The notes under the pieces: model-generated | What the model was told of the DNA's origin: nothing | The model's database searches: none | What the model saw: the letters and a program-made list of their open reading frames with translations, nothing else | Source of the DNA: Clostridia bacterium | GTDB taxonomy: Bacteria > Bacillota > Clostridia > Christensenellales > Borkfalkiaceae | Length of the DNA stretch: 64,000 nucleotides | Direction of reading: 5' to 3' | Assembly: GCA_900767195.1 (NCBI GenBank) | Contig: CAAFYG010000028.1 | Coordinates: 20,306 to 84,305 of the forward strand | Part shown: piece by piece, positions 1-9,323 of the stretch | Position numbering within the stretch: position 1 is the first letter of the stretch | How the letters are laid out: the number at the start of each line of letters is the position of its first letter | Program-made: the position numbers and the translations under genes

Positions 1-114
1 ATAAACGTATTTTTACAAAAAACCCGTATTTTTCATACAACATTCTGCCGCGCCATACATCTGTTTTAGAACATAATTTTTGTAAAACTAACCTCTGTCT
101 GCAAATTACATACG

Positions 115-141
115 AAAAAACCATCCCGCCGGATGGTTTAT
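115..141 (-). terminator. Rho-independent terminator of the locus A enzyme operon
   Basis: A 9-bp perfect stem (118-126 with 131-139, loop CGCC) is followed in the minus direction by a run of six T. It lies about 300 bases past the stop of the last minus-strand gene at 447 and probably ends that long transcript. Confidence 0.6.
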
Positions 142-222
142 CATAAAAATTTTTTCTTTGAAATCCTTTGTCTCTCAAAAAATTCTCATACGAATGAAGA
201 CAAGTTTGAAGTATCCGAACTT

Positions 223-270
223 AAGGGGCTGTCGCAATTTTTTTACAATTTGCAACAACCCCCTCGTTTT
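223..270 (+). terminator. Terminator-like hairpin, plus direction
   Basis: Imperfect arms (AAGGGGCTGTCGCAA and TTGCAACAACCCCCT) flank an AT-rich loop and are followed on the plus strand by CGTTTTTT. No plus-strand gene is seen upstream inside the window. The hairpin abuts the att-like repeat, and the equivalent right-hand repeat also starts with a terminator (29792-29833), so it may belong to that element. Confidence 0.4.
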
Positions 271-412
271 TTGGTGCGTTCGCCGGGACTTCGCTTCGCG
301 AAAGAAAATCGCCGGGCGATTTTCCGAACCCGCACCGGGATCATCGGAGCTACCCTGATTTTACACCCTTATGTATATTTTTATGCCTTTTCTTCGGTTT
401 CTTGCATATTTT
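265..412. repeat. Left att-like / tRNA-3'-end-like repeat
   Basis: This block aligns by eye with 29826-29947 in the same orientation. Shared pieces are CGTTTTTTGGTG, a CGCCGGG..CGAACCC..ACCGGGA core resembling a tRNA T-arm, TTACACCC (361-368), ATGTATATTTTTA and TTTCTTGCATATTT. The left copy carries about 35 extra bases (roughly 290-325) made of two small inverted repeats, placed inside the T-loop-like sequence. Together the two copies bracket locus A. It is either an attachment-site scar of an integrative element or a dispersed repeat; no integrase gene is visible. Confidence 0.4.
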
Positions 413-446
413 GCTGCAAATTCACAAACCGCAAAACAGTTGAAGT

Positions 447-2519
447 TTACGAAATAAACACGGTGGATACGGAATACGGCGCGATCGAGGGAAGTTTTAC
501 GATGTATTCGCAAATTCCGTTTTCCGTACGCGCTGATTCGGCGTTTAAAACGATTTCTTCCGCGCTCCCCTGCCGCATAAACGTAAATCGTTCGCCCCGC
601 GGGTTTCTTACGGCAAGAATCGATTCTCCGCTTTCGCCGATCGTGAGATTCGCCACGGAAACACACGCCGTTCTGCCCGCCGAATCTTTTCTCGGCAACA
701 ATGCCGCTTGTTTCGGCGATTTCAGTCTCGCACACAAGCCGCCGCTTTGCGCGCACAGCTCGTCCATCACATTTAAAAGCTGTTCGCGGCGATAAAAAGA
801 CATAATTCCTTTCCATATCGCGTTGCCGAAAACTGCCCAGCGCCCGCCCTCTTCCGTTTGCGAAATCGCCGCGGATATCCCGTAAGGATATTGCCCGTTT
901 TCGTACGGCGCGATATTCAGCTGCGTCTCGTAAGCCGCCAACGCCTGCACCACGCTTTTCGTCTTTTTCGGGTACAGGCTCATATAATACACCTTACTGC
1001 GCCCGCGCGTGAAAAAATTATTCTGCCATTTTCGAAAATCCCGGGGCAAGGTTGCATGCGGGAAATTATGTTCTTCAAACTTGCCGCGATCGGTTTCGCA
1101 GATTTCCGTTGCCGTCAAGCCGACGCTTTCACAAACTTTTTCGCCGAATTTTTCCCGTAAAATTTCAAGCGTTTCGCCATCGGTGAACACATTCGAACGC
1201 AACAATTCCGCGAAATCGCGTTCCGTGATGTCGCGCGCCGCTTCGGGGTACAGAATAATTACGCCGCCTGCCGTTTTTTCGAACGTCATAGGAATCGCGT
1301 CTCGTATCCAGAGATCGAGGCTCCCCGATTTTTCGTTATTCAATGCGGCAAAGCTCTCGCCCGCTTCTTTGTTAAGCTTCCGTTTCCACATTTCTTCGGA
1401 AATAAAAAACATTGCGCCGCCCGCCCGCGTTTCACGATTCACGGCGGCAAGACGATTCCGATACGTCGCGTCAGCCGAGAGTCGCGAAAGCGTTTCTTCG
1501 TAGTATTCCCGCACCTCGTTTTCGTGCATCATCATCGAAAAACTCATATCCGTGGCGCCGTTTGCCATATAATACGCGCACTCGAAGGCACACCCCGCGG
1601 CAGATTTTGCGAAGCACTCGAACGGCAGGTTTTCGATTTCGGGGCAAATTTCCCGTACGTATTCGGGCAACATACAATTCGCCCGATTCATAAACACGGC
1701 TTTCGAAAGAAATTCGTTTAAATCGTGATCGTCGTACGCGCCTCCGCCGGGGCGAGATCTCGGCGCCTTTCCTCCCGCTTCTTTCATCGCGTCGAAAATA
1801 TAGGAAAAATCGTGTCCCGAATACGCGCCGTATGCGCCGTATTGATACCCGAATTCGCTTTCGGGCGAGACTTCGTGAAACGCCGTGCAGATTTCTTTCG
1901 TAAACGAATACAACCCTTCGCGCACGAATCGCACCCACCGTTCGCGTACCGCAAGATCGCCGTACAGAATTTCGTTGACAAGCTCTTCGCGCGTGAATGG
2001 ACTCGCGGACGAATACTCTTTATTGAAGGTAGCAATACAGTTATCGCAAAAACACCCGAAATCTACGGGCGCGTGATTGTTCGGGCGGATATCATCGTCG
2101 AACCACACGCAGTCGGGATGCAACCGCGCGTACGCCGCCACCGCCTTTTTCGTGTACTCGCGAAAGTGCCTGCCGTTCCAGCAGAAGCAGTAATTCGCTT
2201 TCGTGCCGTCGGGACCAACCATATTTTCCGCGGGCGAGTCCTCGTACACAAGCCCCGTGCAATCGCGCGAGGACATATACTCGCCGTGCCCGATTGTGTT
2301 GCTGATCTGAATCGACACCGCGATACCGTTTTTACGGAATTTTTCGGCGATTTTATTCAGTCTTGCCGCCTCTTCTTCGTGTTTTTCTACCGGCGGAAAC
2401 CCGTAATGCGAAGCAAACCACACGGCATTTCCGGCGTTCGGATATTCTTTCAAAAGCTCAAAATAGCTTTCGAAATATTCCTCATCTTTTCCCGACCCGA
2501 ATCTATGCACCATTTCCAT
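447..2519 (-). CDS. Putative TIM-barrel glycoside hydrolase, unclassified
   Basis: A 690-aa cytoplasmic protein with no signal peptide. The N-terminal half looks like a (beta/alpha)8 hydrolase. Features include a WFDDDIRPNNH segment near residue 145, acidic and typical of the strand-end of clan-A-like barrels, and a CFCDNC cysteine cluster just after it, which could bind metal. The C-terminal half reads like a flavodoxin-like domain plus beta-sandwich, as in beta-galactosidase-like enzymes, but I cannot name the family. It is the last gene of the locus A enzyme operon, 23 bases after the GH78 gene. Substrate unknown; the context suggests a plant- or mucin-type side chain. Confidence 0.55.
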   Translation of the reverse strand: MEMVHRFGSGKDEEYFESYFELLKEYPNAGNAVWFASHYGFPPVEKHEEEAARLNKIAEKFRKNGIAVSIQISNTIGHGEYMSSRDCTGLVYEDSPAENMVGPDGTKANYCFCWNGRHFREYTKKAVAAYARLHPDCVWFDDDIRPNNHAPVDFGCFCDNCIATFNKEYSSASPFTREELVNEILYGDLAVRERWVRFVREGLYSFTKEICTAFHEVSPESEFGYQYGAYGAYSGHDFSYIFDAMKEAGGKAPRSRPGGGAYDDHDLNEFLSKAVFMNRANCMLPEYVREICPEIENLPFECFAKSAAGCAFECAYYMANGATDMSFSMMMHENEVREYYEETLSRLSADATYRNRLAAVNRETRAGGAMFFISEEMWKRKLNKEAGESFAALNNEKSGSLDLWIRDAIPMTFEKTAGGVIILYPEAARDITERDFAELLRSNVFTDGETLEILREKFGEKVCESVGLTATEICETDRGKFEEHNFPHATLPRDFRKWQNNFFTRGRSKVYYMSLYPKKTKSVVQALAAYETQLNIAPYENGQYPYGISAAISQTEEGGRWAVFGNAIWKGIMSFYRREQLLNVMDELCAQSGGLCARLKSPKQAALLPRKDSAGRTACVSVANLTIGESGESILAVRNPRGERFTFMRQGSAEEIVLNAESARTENGICEYIVKLPSIAPYSVSTVFIS

Positions 2520-2542
2520 GATAATTTTCCTCTTTCCGTCCG

Positions 2543-4942
2543 TTATTTTTGCAAAAACAAATCGTTTGCTTTTTTCAATTTTTCCGAAAATTCCGAGGCG
2601 TTCATCACGCCTTTTTCTTCACAGCTTTCCGCAAGATCGCCGAGCGTTTTATGCTCGCTTTTCATTCGCGCGGTTTCGCCATCCGAAAAAATATCGCCGA
2701 ACGCTTCGAAAAACGCTTTCATCGCTTTCGGGTTTTCGGTAACTTCCACGATCGGACTTTCGGGCGTATACGGCGCTTCCGAAAGGCTTGCGGATTCTCT
2801 TTCGAACGTATGTCTGCCGCCCGTAACGAATACGAATTCTTCGTCGGGCAGGCATATTTCCGCTTCTACGCCGCTCGGAATTTCGATTTCGTAAACGATT
2901 TTCCCGCCGTTTTCCGCATATCCCGATACGATCTTGCCCGAAACGCTTTCATATTCCGCGCGCAACGCGGGCAACCCCTTGGCGGGGTGCGGCGCGATAA
3001 CGATTTTTTTAAACCCCGCTTCCTTTTCTTCGATTCCCGCGATACGCCGATACACGAATTCCATCACCGAGCCGTAGGCGTAATGATTATAACTGTTCAT
3101 TCCGTCGGGATTCGGCGTGCCGTCGGGCATCAGCGAATTCCAGCGTTCCCACACGGTGGTCGCGCCCATATCCACTTCGTACAGCCACCCCGGAAACGCG
3201 TTGTTCAACAGCACCCGCCGCGCCGTTTCGAAATATCCGTTATCCGCAAGCGCGAACAGCAAAAACGGCGAGCCGATAAACCCCGTTACCATTCTGTAAT
3301 CGTGCTTTTTTACGTTTTCATTCAGCTGCGCGGCAAGTTCCGCGCGGTACTCGCTCGGCACGATATGAAAATGCAGAGCCGCTACTTGTGCGGTGACGGT
3401 ATCGAACGCGAGTCTGCCGCGCTTCGTGAAATACTCTTCCCGAACGCGGGCGAGATGTTCTTCGTACTTCTTTTCGTAAATTGCCGCTTCCTGCGCTCTG
3501 CCGAGAATTTCCGCCGCGCTTTTCACGATTCTGAGCGATTCCGCGTGCAACACGTTCGTAAGATAATATACGTTCGTTCTGCCGCCCCAGTATGTATCCG
3601 CAAGAATTTCTTTGTCCAGCGCGAGCCAGTCGCCGTATTCCTGTCCCGAAGCGATCAGCCCGTCTTTCATCGTCTGTTCGCGCCGCGCGATGAATTTTCG
3701 CATCGCTTCGAAATTGTCTTCGAGAAACGCTCTGTCTCCGTACATACGATACAGATTCCACGGCGCCATCGTGATTACGTCCGACCACATCGCGCCCGTA
3801 TGATACCATTGCAATACGTTCGGGGATACGTGCGGCATTTCGCCGTTTTCACGCTGATCGTCGCGAAGCGTTTTCAGCCACTTCTTCATAAATTTGCGGA
3901 TATCGTAGTTGTATGCCGCCGTGCGACAAAACGCGTTTATATCACCCGTCCATCCAAGTCGCTCGTCCCGCTGCGGACAGTCGGTGGGAATATCTACGAA
4001 ATTGCCGCGTTGCCCCCACACCGCGTTTTCGTACAGACGCTGTACACGCGCGTTTCCGATTTTCATCCGCCCCGTACGTTTTAAATCGGTATGGCGCACA
4101 AGCGCGGTGAAACATTCCGCGGGTAGCTCCGCTCCCTCCGCTTTCACATAGCGGAAGCCGTGAAACGTAAATTCGGGCGAAAATACGTGCGCGCCGCTTG
4201 CCGTGAACATATCCGTGGCTTTCGCGGAACGAAGATTATCCGTGTAAAAATTCCCGTCCACGAGTATTTCGGCAAATTTCAGCACGAGCGTGCCGCAAAA
4301 ATCGGGCGGAGTTTTTACTTCCGTTACTCCCGTGATATTCTGTCCGAAATCGTATACAAGTTCGCCTTTCGGCGTGCGGATCGTTTTTTGCACGGCAAGA
4401 CGCTTTGTGGTGCGCACGGGTTCGCTCATCTGCGGCGTGAGCGCGGTTTTATCGAACGGCACTTCCACCGCCGTAAGCGGCTTACAATCTGCCGTGAGAT
4501 CTAACGTTTCGCCTTCGTATATGCCGCTGTTTCGTATGTAACTTTCGCGGGCAAGCCAACTTTCGTCGGTGGTTAATATGCGCTTTCCGTCCGCAAACAA
4601 ATCGGCGCATACCGCGGATTGTTCGCTGTAACGGTTTCTCAAATTATACTCGCTGAGCGGGCCGCAACACCACCCTTCGCCCACAACGAGAGTTACCGTG
4701 TTTTCGCCCTCGCGTACGTAATAAGAAACGTCGTATTCCTGCACCTGTAACGTTTTTTTATAGTTCGTCCAGCCGGGCGCGAGATAATTTTCGCCTACGC
4801 GACAACCGTTGATTTTTACGTAATACACGCCGAGCGCGGTTGCCTTTAATATCACGCTTTGCACCGCGCTCAATACAATTTTCGTTTCGAGTTCGAATAC
4901 GCTTGTTTTTTCTTTGATTCCGATGAATTTTCCGTTTAGCAT
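2543..4942 (-). CDS. Alpha-L-rhamnosidase, GH78 family
   Basis: A 799-aa protein without a signal peptide. The N-terminal beta-sandwich has the usual segment on the amide of a GxYxxxING motif (YYVKINGCRVGENYLAPGWT). The (alpha/alpha)6 catalytic domain carries the GH78 signature DCPQRDERLGWTGD around residue 325, containing catalytic acidic residues, and a PDGMNSYNHYAYG segment late in the barrel. It would remove terminal alpha-L-rhamnose from imported oligosaccharides or glycosides. About 100 residues follow the usual C-terminal beta-domain and look helical, an extension I do not recognise. It lies between the RpiB-like isomerase and the terminal hydrolase of the operon. Confidence 0.88.
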   Translation of the reverse strand: MLNGKFIGIKEKTSVFELETKIVLSAVQSVILKATALGVYYVKINGCRVGENYLAPGWTNYKKTLQVQEYDVSYYVREGENTVTLVVGEGWCCGPLSEYNLRNRYSEQSAVCADLFADGKRILTTDESWLARESYIRNSGIYEGETLDLTADCKPLTAVEVPFDKTALTPQMSEPVRTTKRLAVQKTIRTPKGELVYDFGQNITGVTEVKTPPDFCGTLVLKFAEILVDGNFYTDNLRSAKATDMFTASGAHVFSPEFTFHGFRYVKAEGAELPAECFTALVRHTDLKRTGRMKIGNARVQRLYENAVWGQRGNFVDIPTDCPQRDERLGWTGDINAFCRTAAYNYDIRKFMKKWLKTLRDDQRENGEMPHVSPNVLQWYHTGAMWSDVITMAPWNLYRMYGDRAFLEDNFEAMRKFIARREQTMKDGLIASGQEYGDWLALDKEILADTYWGGRTNVYYLTNVLHAESLRIVKSAAEILGRAQEAAIYEKKYEEHLARVREEYFTKRGRLAFDTVTAQVAALHFHIVPSEYRAELAAQLNENVKKHDYRMVTGFIGSPFLLFALADNGYFETARRVLLNNAFPGWLYEVDMGATTVWERWNSLMPDGTPNPDGMNSYNHYAYGSVMEFVYRRIAGIEEKEAGFKKIVIAPHPAKGLPALRAEYESVSGKIVSGYAENGGKIVYEIEIPSGVEAEICLPDEEFVFVTGGRHTFERESASLSEAPYTPESPIVEVTENPKAMKAFFEAFGDIFSDGETARMKSEHKTLGDLAESCEEKGVMNASEFSEKLKKANDLFLQK

Positions 4943-4985
4943 TTTTTAATACTCTCTTAATTTACGTTTTTGCGGCAACACCGCT

Positions 4986-5564
4986 TTATTCGGGCTTTTT
5001 ATCGAAATCGAGCGTTAAATCGAAATCGCCGAGTTTATGCACTTTAAAACCGTTTTTCTTGTACTCCGCGTAATCGAACGCTTCGAGTTCGTCGATGGCA
5101 AGCTTGTGAAATTCGTAAAAATTATGCCACCATTCCCACCCGCTTCCGAGTTCGTTTGCAAGATAGGCGTCGGCAATGTCGCACGCCGTTTGCGGAGCTA
5201 CGTAAAACGCGCCCATCGCAAGCACGTTTACGCCGTTGCCCGTAATTGCGCGAATCGCCGCAGGCAGACTTTCCACCACCCCTGCGTGCACATGCGGACA
5301 TTTGCTCGCCGCGATATGAATCCCCATACCTGTACCGCAGAAAACAAGCGCGCGCTCGTAATTTCTCTCCGAAATCTCCGCGCCCACGCGAAGCCCCACG
5401 CGGTGAAACATCAAATCGGTATCCTTCGGATCGCTGTCCGCTTTCACGCCGAGATCGAGTATTTTCCAGCCCTTTTTGCGAAGATGATCGCACACGACTT
5501 CCTTTAAAGGATACCCCGCGAAATCTGCGCCTACAACAAGATATTTTTCTTTTACCGTTTTCAT
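4986..5564 (-). CDS. RpiB/LacAB-family sugar-phosphate isomerase
   Basis: A 192-aa protein with the RpiB fold signature: a start GADFAGYPLKE near residue 13, and FCGTGMGIHIAASK near residue 75 holding the catalytic cysteine and the phosphate/anion loop. A conserved GNGVNVLAMGA segment follows. RpiB proteins are usually about 150 aa; this one has an extra 40-residue tail. Members interconvert aldose and ketose phosphates such as ribose-5-P, allose-6-P or galactose-6-P. Encoded among glycosidases, it probably handles a released pentose or rare hexose phosphate rather than housekeeping ribose-5-P. This is inference. Confidence 0.8.
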   Translation of the reverse strand: MKTVKEKYLVVGADFAGYPLKEVVCDHLRKKGWKILDLGVKADSDPKDTDLMFHRVGLRVGAEISERNYERALVFCGTGMGIHIAASKCPHVHAGVVESLPAAIRAITGNGVNVLAMGAFYVAPQTACDIADAYLANELGSGWEWWHNFYEFHKLAIDELEAFDYAEYKKNGFKVHKLGDFDLTLDFDKKPE

Positions 5565-5595
5565 AGTTTACCTTTTTCCACTCGTATTTTGTATT

Positions 5596-6324
5596 TTATT
5601 GCACTTCGAAAATCTTTTCAAGCAATCTGATCGCAGTATAATAATGAAATTCCCGGATCGGATGATTGAATTTATTCGCAAGCAGTTCGGTAACGTTCAC
5701 CCCGGCCTGCGCCATCTTTTCCCACACGGGATAAATCTCGCAGACGGGAATTCCGTACTCTTTACACACCTTTCTCGCCGCTTCGAAATACGTTTTCAGC
5801 ACGCCGCCGTTTTGCACCGCCGCGAAATTTTTCGCAAGCCGCACAGACAATTCGCCTTTCAGGTGCGGACTGATCGCGGTGTTCATACAATTCTGCGTGA
5901 GAAAAATCGTTTCGACGTTTTTCTGTTTCAGCGCGGCGAATATGTTTTGTAAAGCTTCGGTGTATTCGCCGATTTTTTCCGCACCGTTGCAACTGTCGTT
6001 CAGCCCGTACGATACCACCGCGAGATCGGGGGAATACGAAAGCACGTCGCGTTCGAGCCGCACGAAACCGCCCGAGGCGTAATCGCCGCTGATACCGCTG
6101 TTCACGATATTAATCTGCACCGACGGGTACAACAGATTGAGCAGTTCTTTAAAGCGCGCGGAATACGCGCTTTTCGCCTCGAACACCGTTTCAACCGATT
6201 CGGGCGAAGTTTCGTAACATTCGAAACAGCCTTGCGTAACGCTGTCGCCGAGAAACGCCACGGTAACAGGCTTACAGCCCGCAAGATCGCTTTGTTTTTG
6301 TTTTAAAAGTTGCAGAATTTTCAT
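5596..6324 (-). CDS. SGNH/GDSL-type esterase
   Basis: A 242-aa protein, taking the ATG at 6324 (MKILQLLK...). The longer upstream reading frame would overlap the GH3 gene and has no better start. Block I is VAFLGDSVTQG with the nucleophile serine, block III is YGLNDS with the Asn, and the C-terminal NHP around residue 225 supplies the His. No signal peptide. It is a likely carbohydrate O-acetyl or other ester hydrolase acting in the cytoplasm beside GH3 and the acetylesterase-like gene. It is separated from the GH3 stop by 26 bases. Confidence 0.75.
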   Translation of the reverse strand: MKILQLLKQKQSDLAGCKPVTVAFLGDSVTQGCFECYETSPESVETVFEAKSAYSARFKELLNLLYPSVQINIVNSGISGDYASGGFVRLERDVLSYSPDLAVVSYGLNDSCNGAEKIGEYTEALQNIFAALKQKNVETIFLTQNCMNTAISPHLKGELSVRLAKNFAAVQNGGVLKTYFEAARKVCKEYGIPVCEIYPVWEKMAQAGVNVTELLANKFNHPIREFHYYTAIRLLEKIFEVQ

Positions 6325-6350
6325 GTTTTTATGTCTCTTTTCAATGATTT

Positions 6351-8267
6351 TTACAGAATGATTTTCGCTTGAAGCGGAAGATCGTTGCAATTTTTACCGA
6401 CAAATATTTGGCACTCGCCCGTATACCTTTTCCATTCGCACGAAGATACGCTATAATACGAAAGATCGGCTTTTTTTATTTCGATTTTCGCGCGCGTTTC
6501 CGAATTCGCCGCCACGAAAAATTTTACGAATCCTTTCAGCGCGAATTCGTCGCCCTGCGCTTCTTCTTCGGCGGCTTTATGCGAAAAATACAGCTGGGCG
6601 GTTTCTTTCCCGCCGCGCGGGGAAAGATTTTTCACCGTAAAGCTTGCCTCTATCGTCTGAGCCGTTTCTTTCAGCGTGAGATCGACATAGCGGAATTCGG
6701 AATACGAAAGTCCGAAGCCGAACGGGAACAGCACGGACGCGTTTTCTTTGGCGAAATGCCTGTACCCCACGGCACGCCCCTCTTCGTAGTACGCGCTTTC
6801 CGCCGTGCGCTTCGCGCGGTATGCGGGTACGTCGGCAAGCGATAAGGGAAACGTTTCTGCTGTTTTGCCGGACGGGTTGACTTTTCCCGTGAGAACCCGC
6901 GCTACGGCTTCGTTTACTTTTTCTCCTCCGTACCCCGCCCATACAACCGCGCTCACTTCGCCGATCCACCCGCTCATATCGATCGGCGCACCCGCGTACA
7001 CCACCGCGATAACATTGCGGTTTACCTTTGAAAGCTCGCGGATATACAACTCTTCTTCGGGGGACAACCGCAGACTTGTTCTGTCTTTTTCTTCCGATTC
7101 CACAGCGGCGGGATCGCCTACCGCCACGATTACCGCATAAGACGTTTCCGCTTCTTTTGCGCAGTTTCTGAACGTGCCCGTTTCTTCGTTCCACGCGAAG
7201 TGCGCGCCCGCAACGCCCTCTTTTTGCAATGCTTCGTGCAGTTTTTCGTACGGAATTTCGGGGACTACCGCGCTCGAACCGCCGCCGTAATAATACCGCT
7301 CGGCGGCTGCGCCCATCACGGGTAACGAGCCGGCGTTTTCTGCCGAAAGCGGCAGAACGCCGTTGTTTTTCAGCAATACGATGCCCTCTTCCGCGGTTTC
7401 GCGAGCGATTTCGCGCCGTTCTTCCACGGAATATTTTTTGCAGCGCGTTTTTCTCGCTTCCGCGCATTTTTTCGCGAGATCTATTACGCGACGATTGTTT
7501 TCTTCGAGAGCGATTTCGCTGATCGAATTCGATTTTATTAACTTTTCCAGCGTTTTTTCATCGAACGGCATTATCAGATTCGTGCCAGCGTTCAACGCTT
7601 CCGTGGGGCGGTGCACCGCCCACCAGTCGGACATTACCACGCCGCAAAATCCGAATTCTTCGCGTAAGACGCGGTGCAATTTCGCGCTTTCGTTTACCTG
7701 CACGCCGTTTACGCGGTTGTACGAAGTCATCACCGCCCACGGCTTCGCTTTACAGGCAATTTCAAAAGGTTTCAGATAAATTTCGCGCAACGTTCTTTCA
7801 TCGACTTCCGAAGAAATCCAGTACCTTTCCTCTTCCTGATTATTGCAACAATAATGTTTCAGGCACGCGCCAACGCCCCTTTTTTGCAACGCCGTAATAT
7901 AATGCCTGCCGAATTCTCCCGCCACAAACGGATCTTCCGAAAAATATTCGAAATTTCTGCCGCATAAGGGCGTTCTTTTGATATTTACCCCCGGGCCGAG
8001 CAGAATATCCGCGCCGAGATCAACGCAATCGTCCGCAAGCGCGTCGGCGTACTTTTCCGCAAGCGTAAGATTCCATGTTTGCGCAAGCGATTGAAAACAA
8101 GGGTACGCCACCGAAGGTATCGTTTTTCCTTCCTCCCCGATCATTCGCACGCCCACAGGTCCGTCGGTTACGCGGAAAGACGGTATTTCTTCGTTCGGCG
8201 AATAGCTCGACCAGCCGTCTTTGCCCATATTCAGCCTGATTTTTTCTTCTCTCGTAAGCATTTTCAT
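6351..8267 (-). CDS. GH3 beta-glycosidase
   Basis: A 638-aa protein with two-domain GH3 architecture. The first barrel has KHYCCNNQE (about 138) and the nucleophile Asp214 in GVVMSDWWAV. The second domain has the ESEEKDR..L segment carrying the usual acid/base glutamate near residue 390. A C-terminal fibronectin-III-like domain ends the protein. No signal peptide, so intracellular. Activity would be beta-glucosidase, beta-xylosidase or similar; the sequence alone does not decide. Its ATG overlaps the stop of the upstream acetylesterase-like gene by 4 bases (8264-8267), indicating translational coupling. Confidence 0.88.
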   Translation of the reverse strand: MKMLTREEKIRLNMGKDGWSSYSPNEEIPSFRVTDGPVGVRMIGEEGKTIPSVAYPCFQSLAQTWNLTLAEKYADALADDCVDLGADILLGPGVNIKRTPLCGRNFEYFSEDPFVAGEFGRHYITALQKRGVGACLKHYCCNNQEEERYWISSEVDERTLREIYLKPFEIACKAKPWAVMTSYNRVNGVQVNESAKLHRVLREEFGFCGVVMSDWWAVHRPTEALNAGTNLIMPFDEKTLEKLIKSNSISEIALEENNRRVIDLAKKCAEARKTRCKKYSVEERREIARETAEEGIVLLKNNGVLPLSAENAGSLPVMGAAAERYYYGGGSSAVVPEIPYEKLHEALQKEGVAGAHFAWNEETGTFRNCAKEAETSYAVIVAVGDPAAVESEEKDRTSLRLSPEEELYIRELSKVNRNVIAVVYAGAPIDMSGWIGEVSAVVWAGYGGEKVNEAVARVLTGKVNPSGKTAETFPLSLADVPAYRAKRTAESAYYEEGRAVGYRHFAKENASVLFPFGFGLSYSEFRYVDLTLKETAQTIEASFTVKNLSPRGGKETAQLYFSHKAAEEEAQGDEFALKGFVKFFVAANSETRAKIEIKKADLSYYSVSSCEWKRYTGECQIFVGKNCNDLPLQAKIIL

Positions 8268-9298
8268 TTCTCCGTTCTGCGCTCCGTCAGCGCAAAGTAT
8301 GCCCGTGCCGTTTTCAAGGCAAGCGCGCGTTTATCGTTCGGGTGAATACTCTCGTGGGAGCATACGTCGCGGCTCGTTACCGTTTTCACCTGCGGGATTT
8401 CCGTTTCCGCTTTCGCCTGACCGCGCTGTATCGCCCGCCACCCCTCGTCCGCGCGATTGTTCAGATCGCAGATCTGCACCACGATAAACGGCAGATTTTC
8501 ATTGCGCAAATCTTTGCGCCAAAGCCCGATCAGCTTTTTCAATAGCGCGAGATACACTTTCCCTTCCGCTTCGGAAGTATCGCTTTCGCCCTGATACCAC
8601 ATCGCGCACGATACACCGTAGGGCGCAATCGGAGTAAACGTGGTTTCATAGCACGCGCCGTCGCGGTTAAACGCGGCGTAAAGCGGCTCGCGACTATCGG
8701 AATGACGTAATTCCACGGGCACGAACACTTCGGGCGTTAAAACTTCGGGCGAAAGCCAGCTTCGAATTGCCGAAGCGCCCTGAAAACAGGCAATCAAGCC
8801 AACATACACGCCTTTTTGGCGCACGATTTCCTCCGCAGTATGATAGCCGAGCGCGGAAAAGTACGGCAGATTTTCCGCCGCGGCGTTCAGCCAGCCGAAC
8901 GAAGAATTCAGATGACAGTTTCTTTCGGGGTTGTCTGAAAAATAATAGCGGATTTTCGGATTTTCGCGCGCGGTATCGGCGTTGATTTCTTCGCGGAGCT
9001 CAAACTGCATATTTGATTGCCCCGCGCAAAGCAATACGTCCCCAAACGCAACGTTTTTCAATACGATCGTTTCGTTTTTCGCTCCCCGCCCGTCGCCGCA
9101 AAGCTCGATTTTCATATTGTATAAGCCGCCGTAAGGTTGCGCGGGAAATTCCGCGATCCAGTTTTCTTCCGTTACCGTTTGTTTATAAGTGTTTCCGCAC
9201 AACGTAACGGAAATTTCGCCCTTGCCTTGCCCGAAAAGTCGCAGGGGCGCGTTCGCCCGAAACACCGCGTTGTCCGTAAAAATTCGCGCTAATCGCAT
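8264..9298 (-). CDS. Sialate O-acetylesterase-like (SASA) hydrolase
   Basis: A 344-aa protein with CAGQSNMQFEL near residue 92, where the serine is the nucleophile, then MWYQGESDT, and a late HESIHPNDK that supplies the catalytic His. These are the hallmarks of the SASA/carbohydrate-acetylesterase SGNH family. No signal peptide. Despite the family name, members in plant-glycan loci remove acetyl groups from pectin or xylan oligosaccharides, which fits the GH78/GH43/GH3 neighbours. Overlaps the GH3 start by 4 bases. Confidence 0.82.
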   Translation of the reverse strand: MRLARIFTDNAVFRANAPLRLFGQGKGEISVTLCGNTYKQTVTEENWIAEFPAQPYGGLYNMKIELCGDGRGAKNETIVLKNVAFGDVLLCAGQSNMQFELREEINADTARENPKIRYYFSDNPERNCHLNSSFGWLNAAAENLPYFSALGYHTAEEIVRQKGVYVGLIACFQGASAIRSWLSPEVLTPEVFVPVELRHSDSREPLYAAFNRDGACYETTFTPIAPYGVSCAMWYQGESDTSEAEGKVYLALLKKLIGLWRKDLRNENLPFIVVQICDLNNRADEGWRAIQRGQAKAETEIPQVKTVTSRDVCSHESIHPNDKRALALKTARAYFALTERRTEK

Positions 9299-9323
9299 AT
9301 TCCGCCTCTTTTATTTCTCGCCG

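Larger units (their letters stand above)
1..446. other. Gene-poor left edge
   Basis: No convincing gene is present. The stretch holds a minus-direction terminator hairpin (115-141), a plus-direction terminator-like hairpin (223-270) and an att-like repeat (265-412), each listed separately. Bases 1-114 are AT-rich and show nothing recognisable. Short open frames here have no ribosome binding site or family features. Confidence 0.6.
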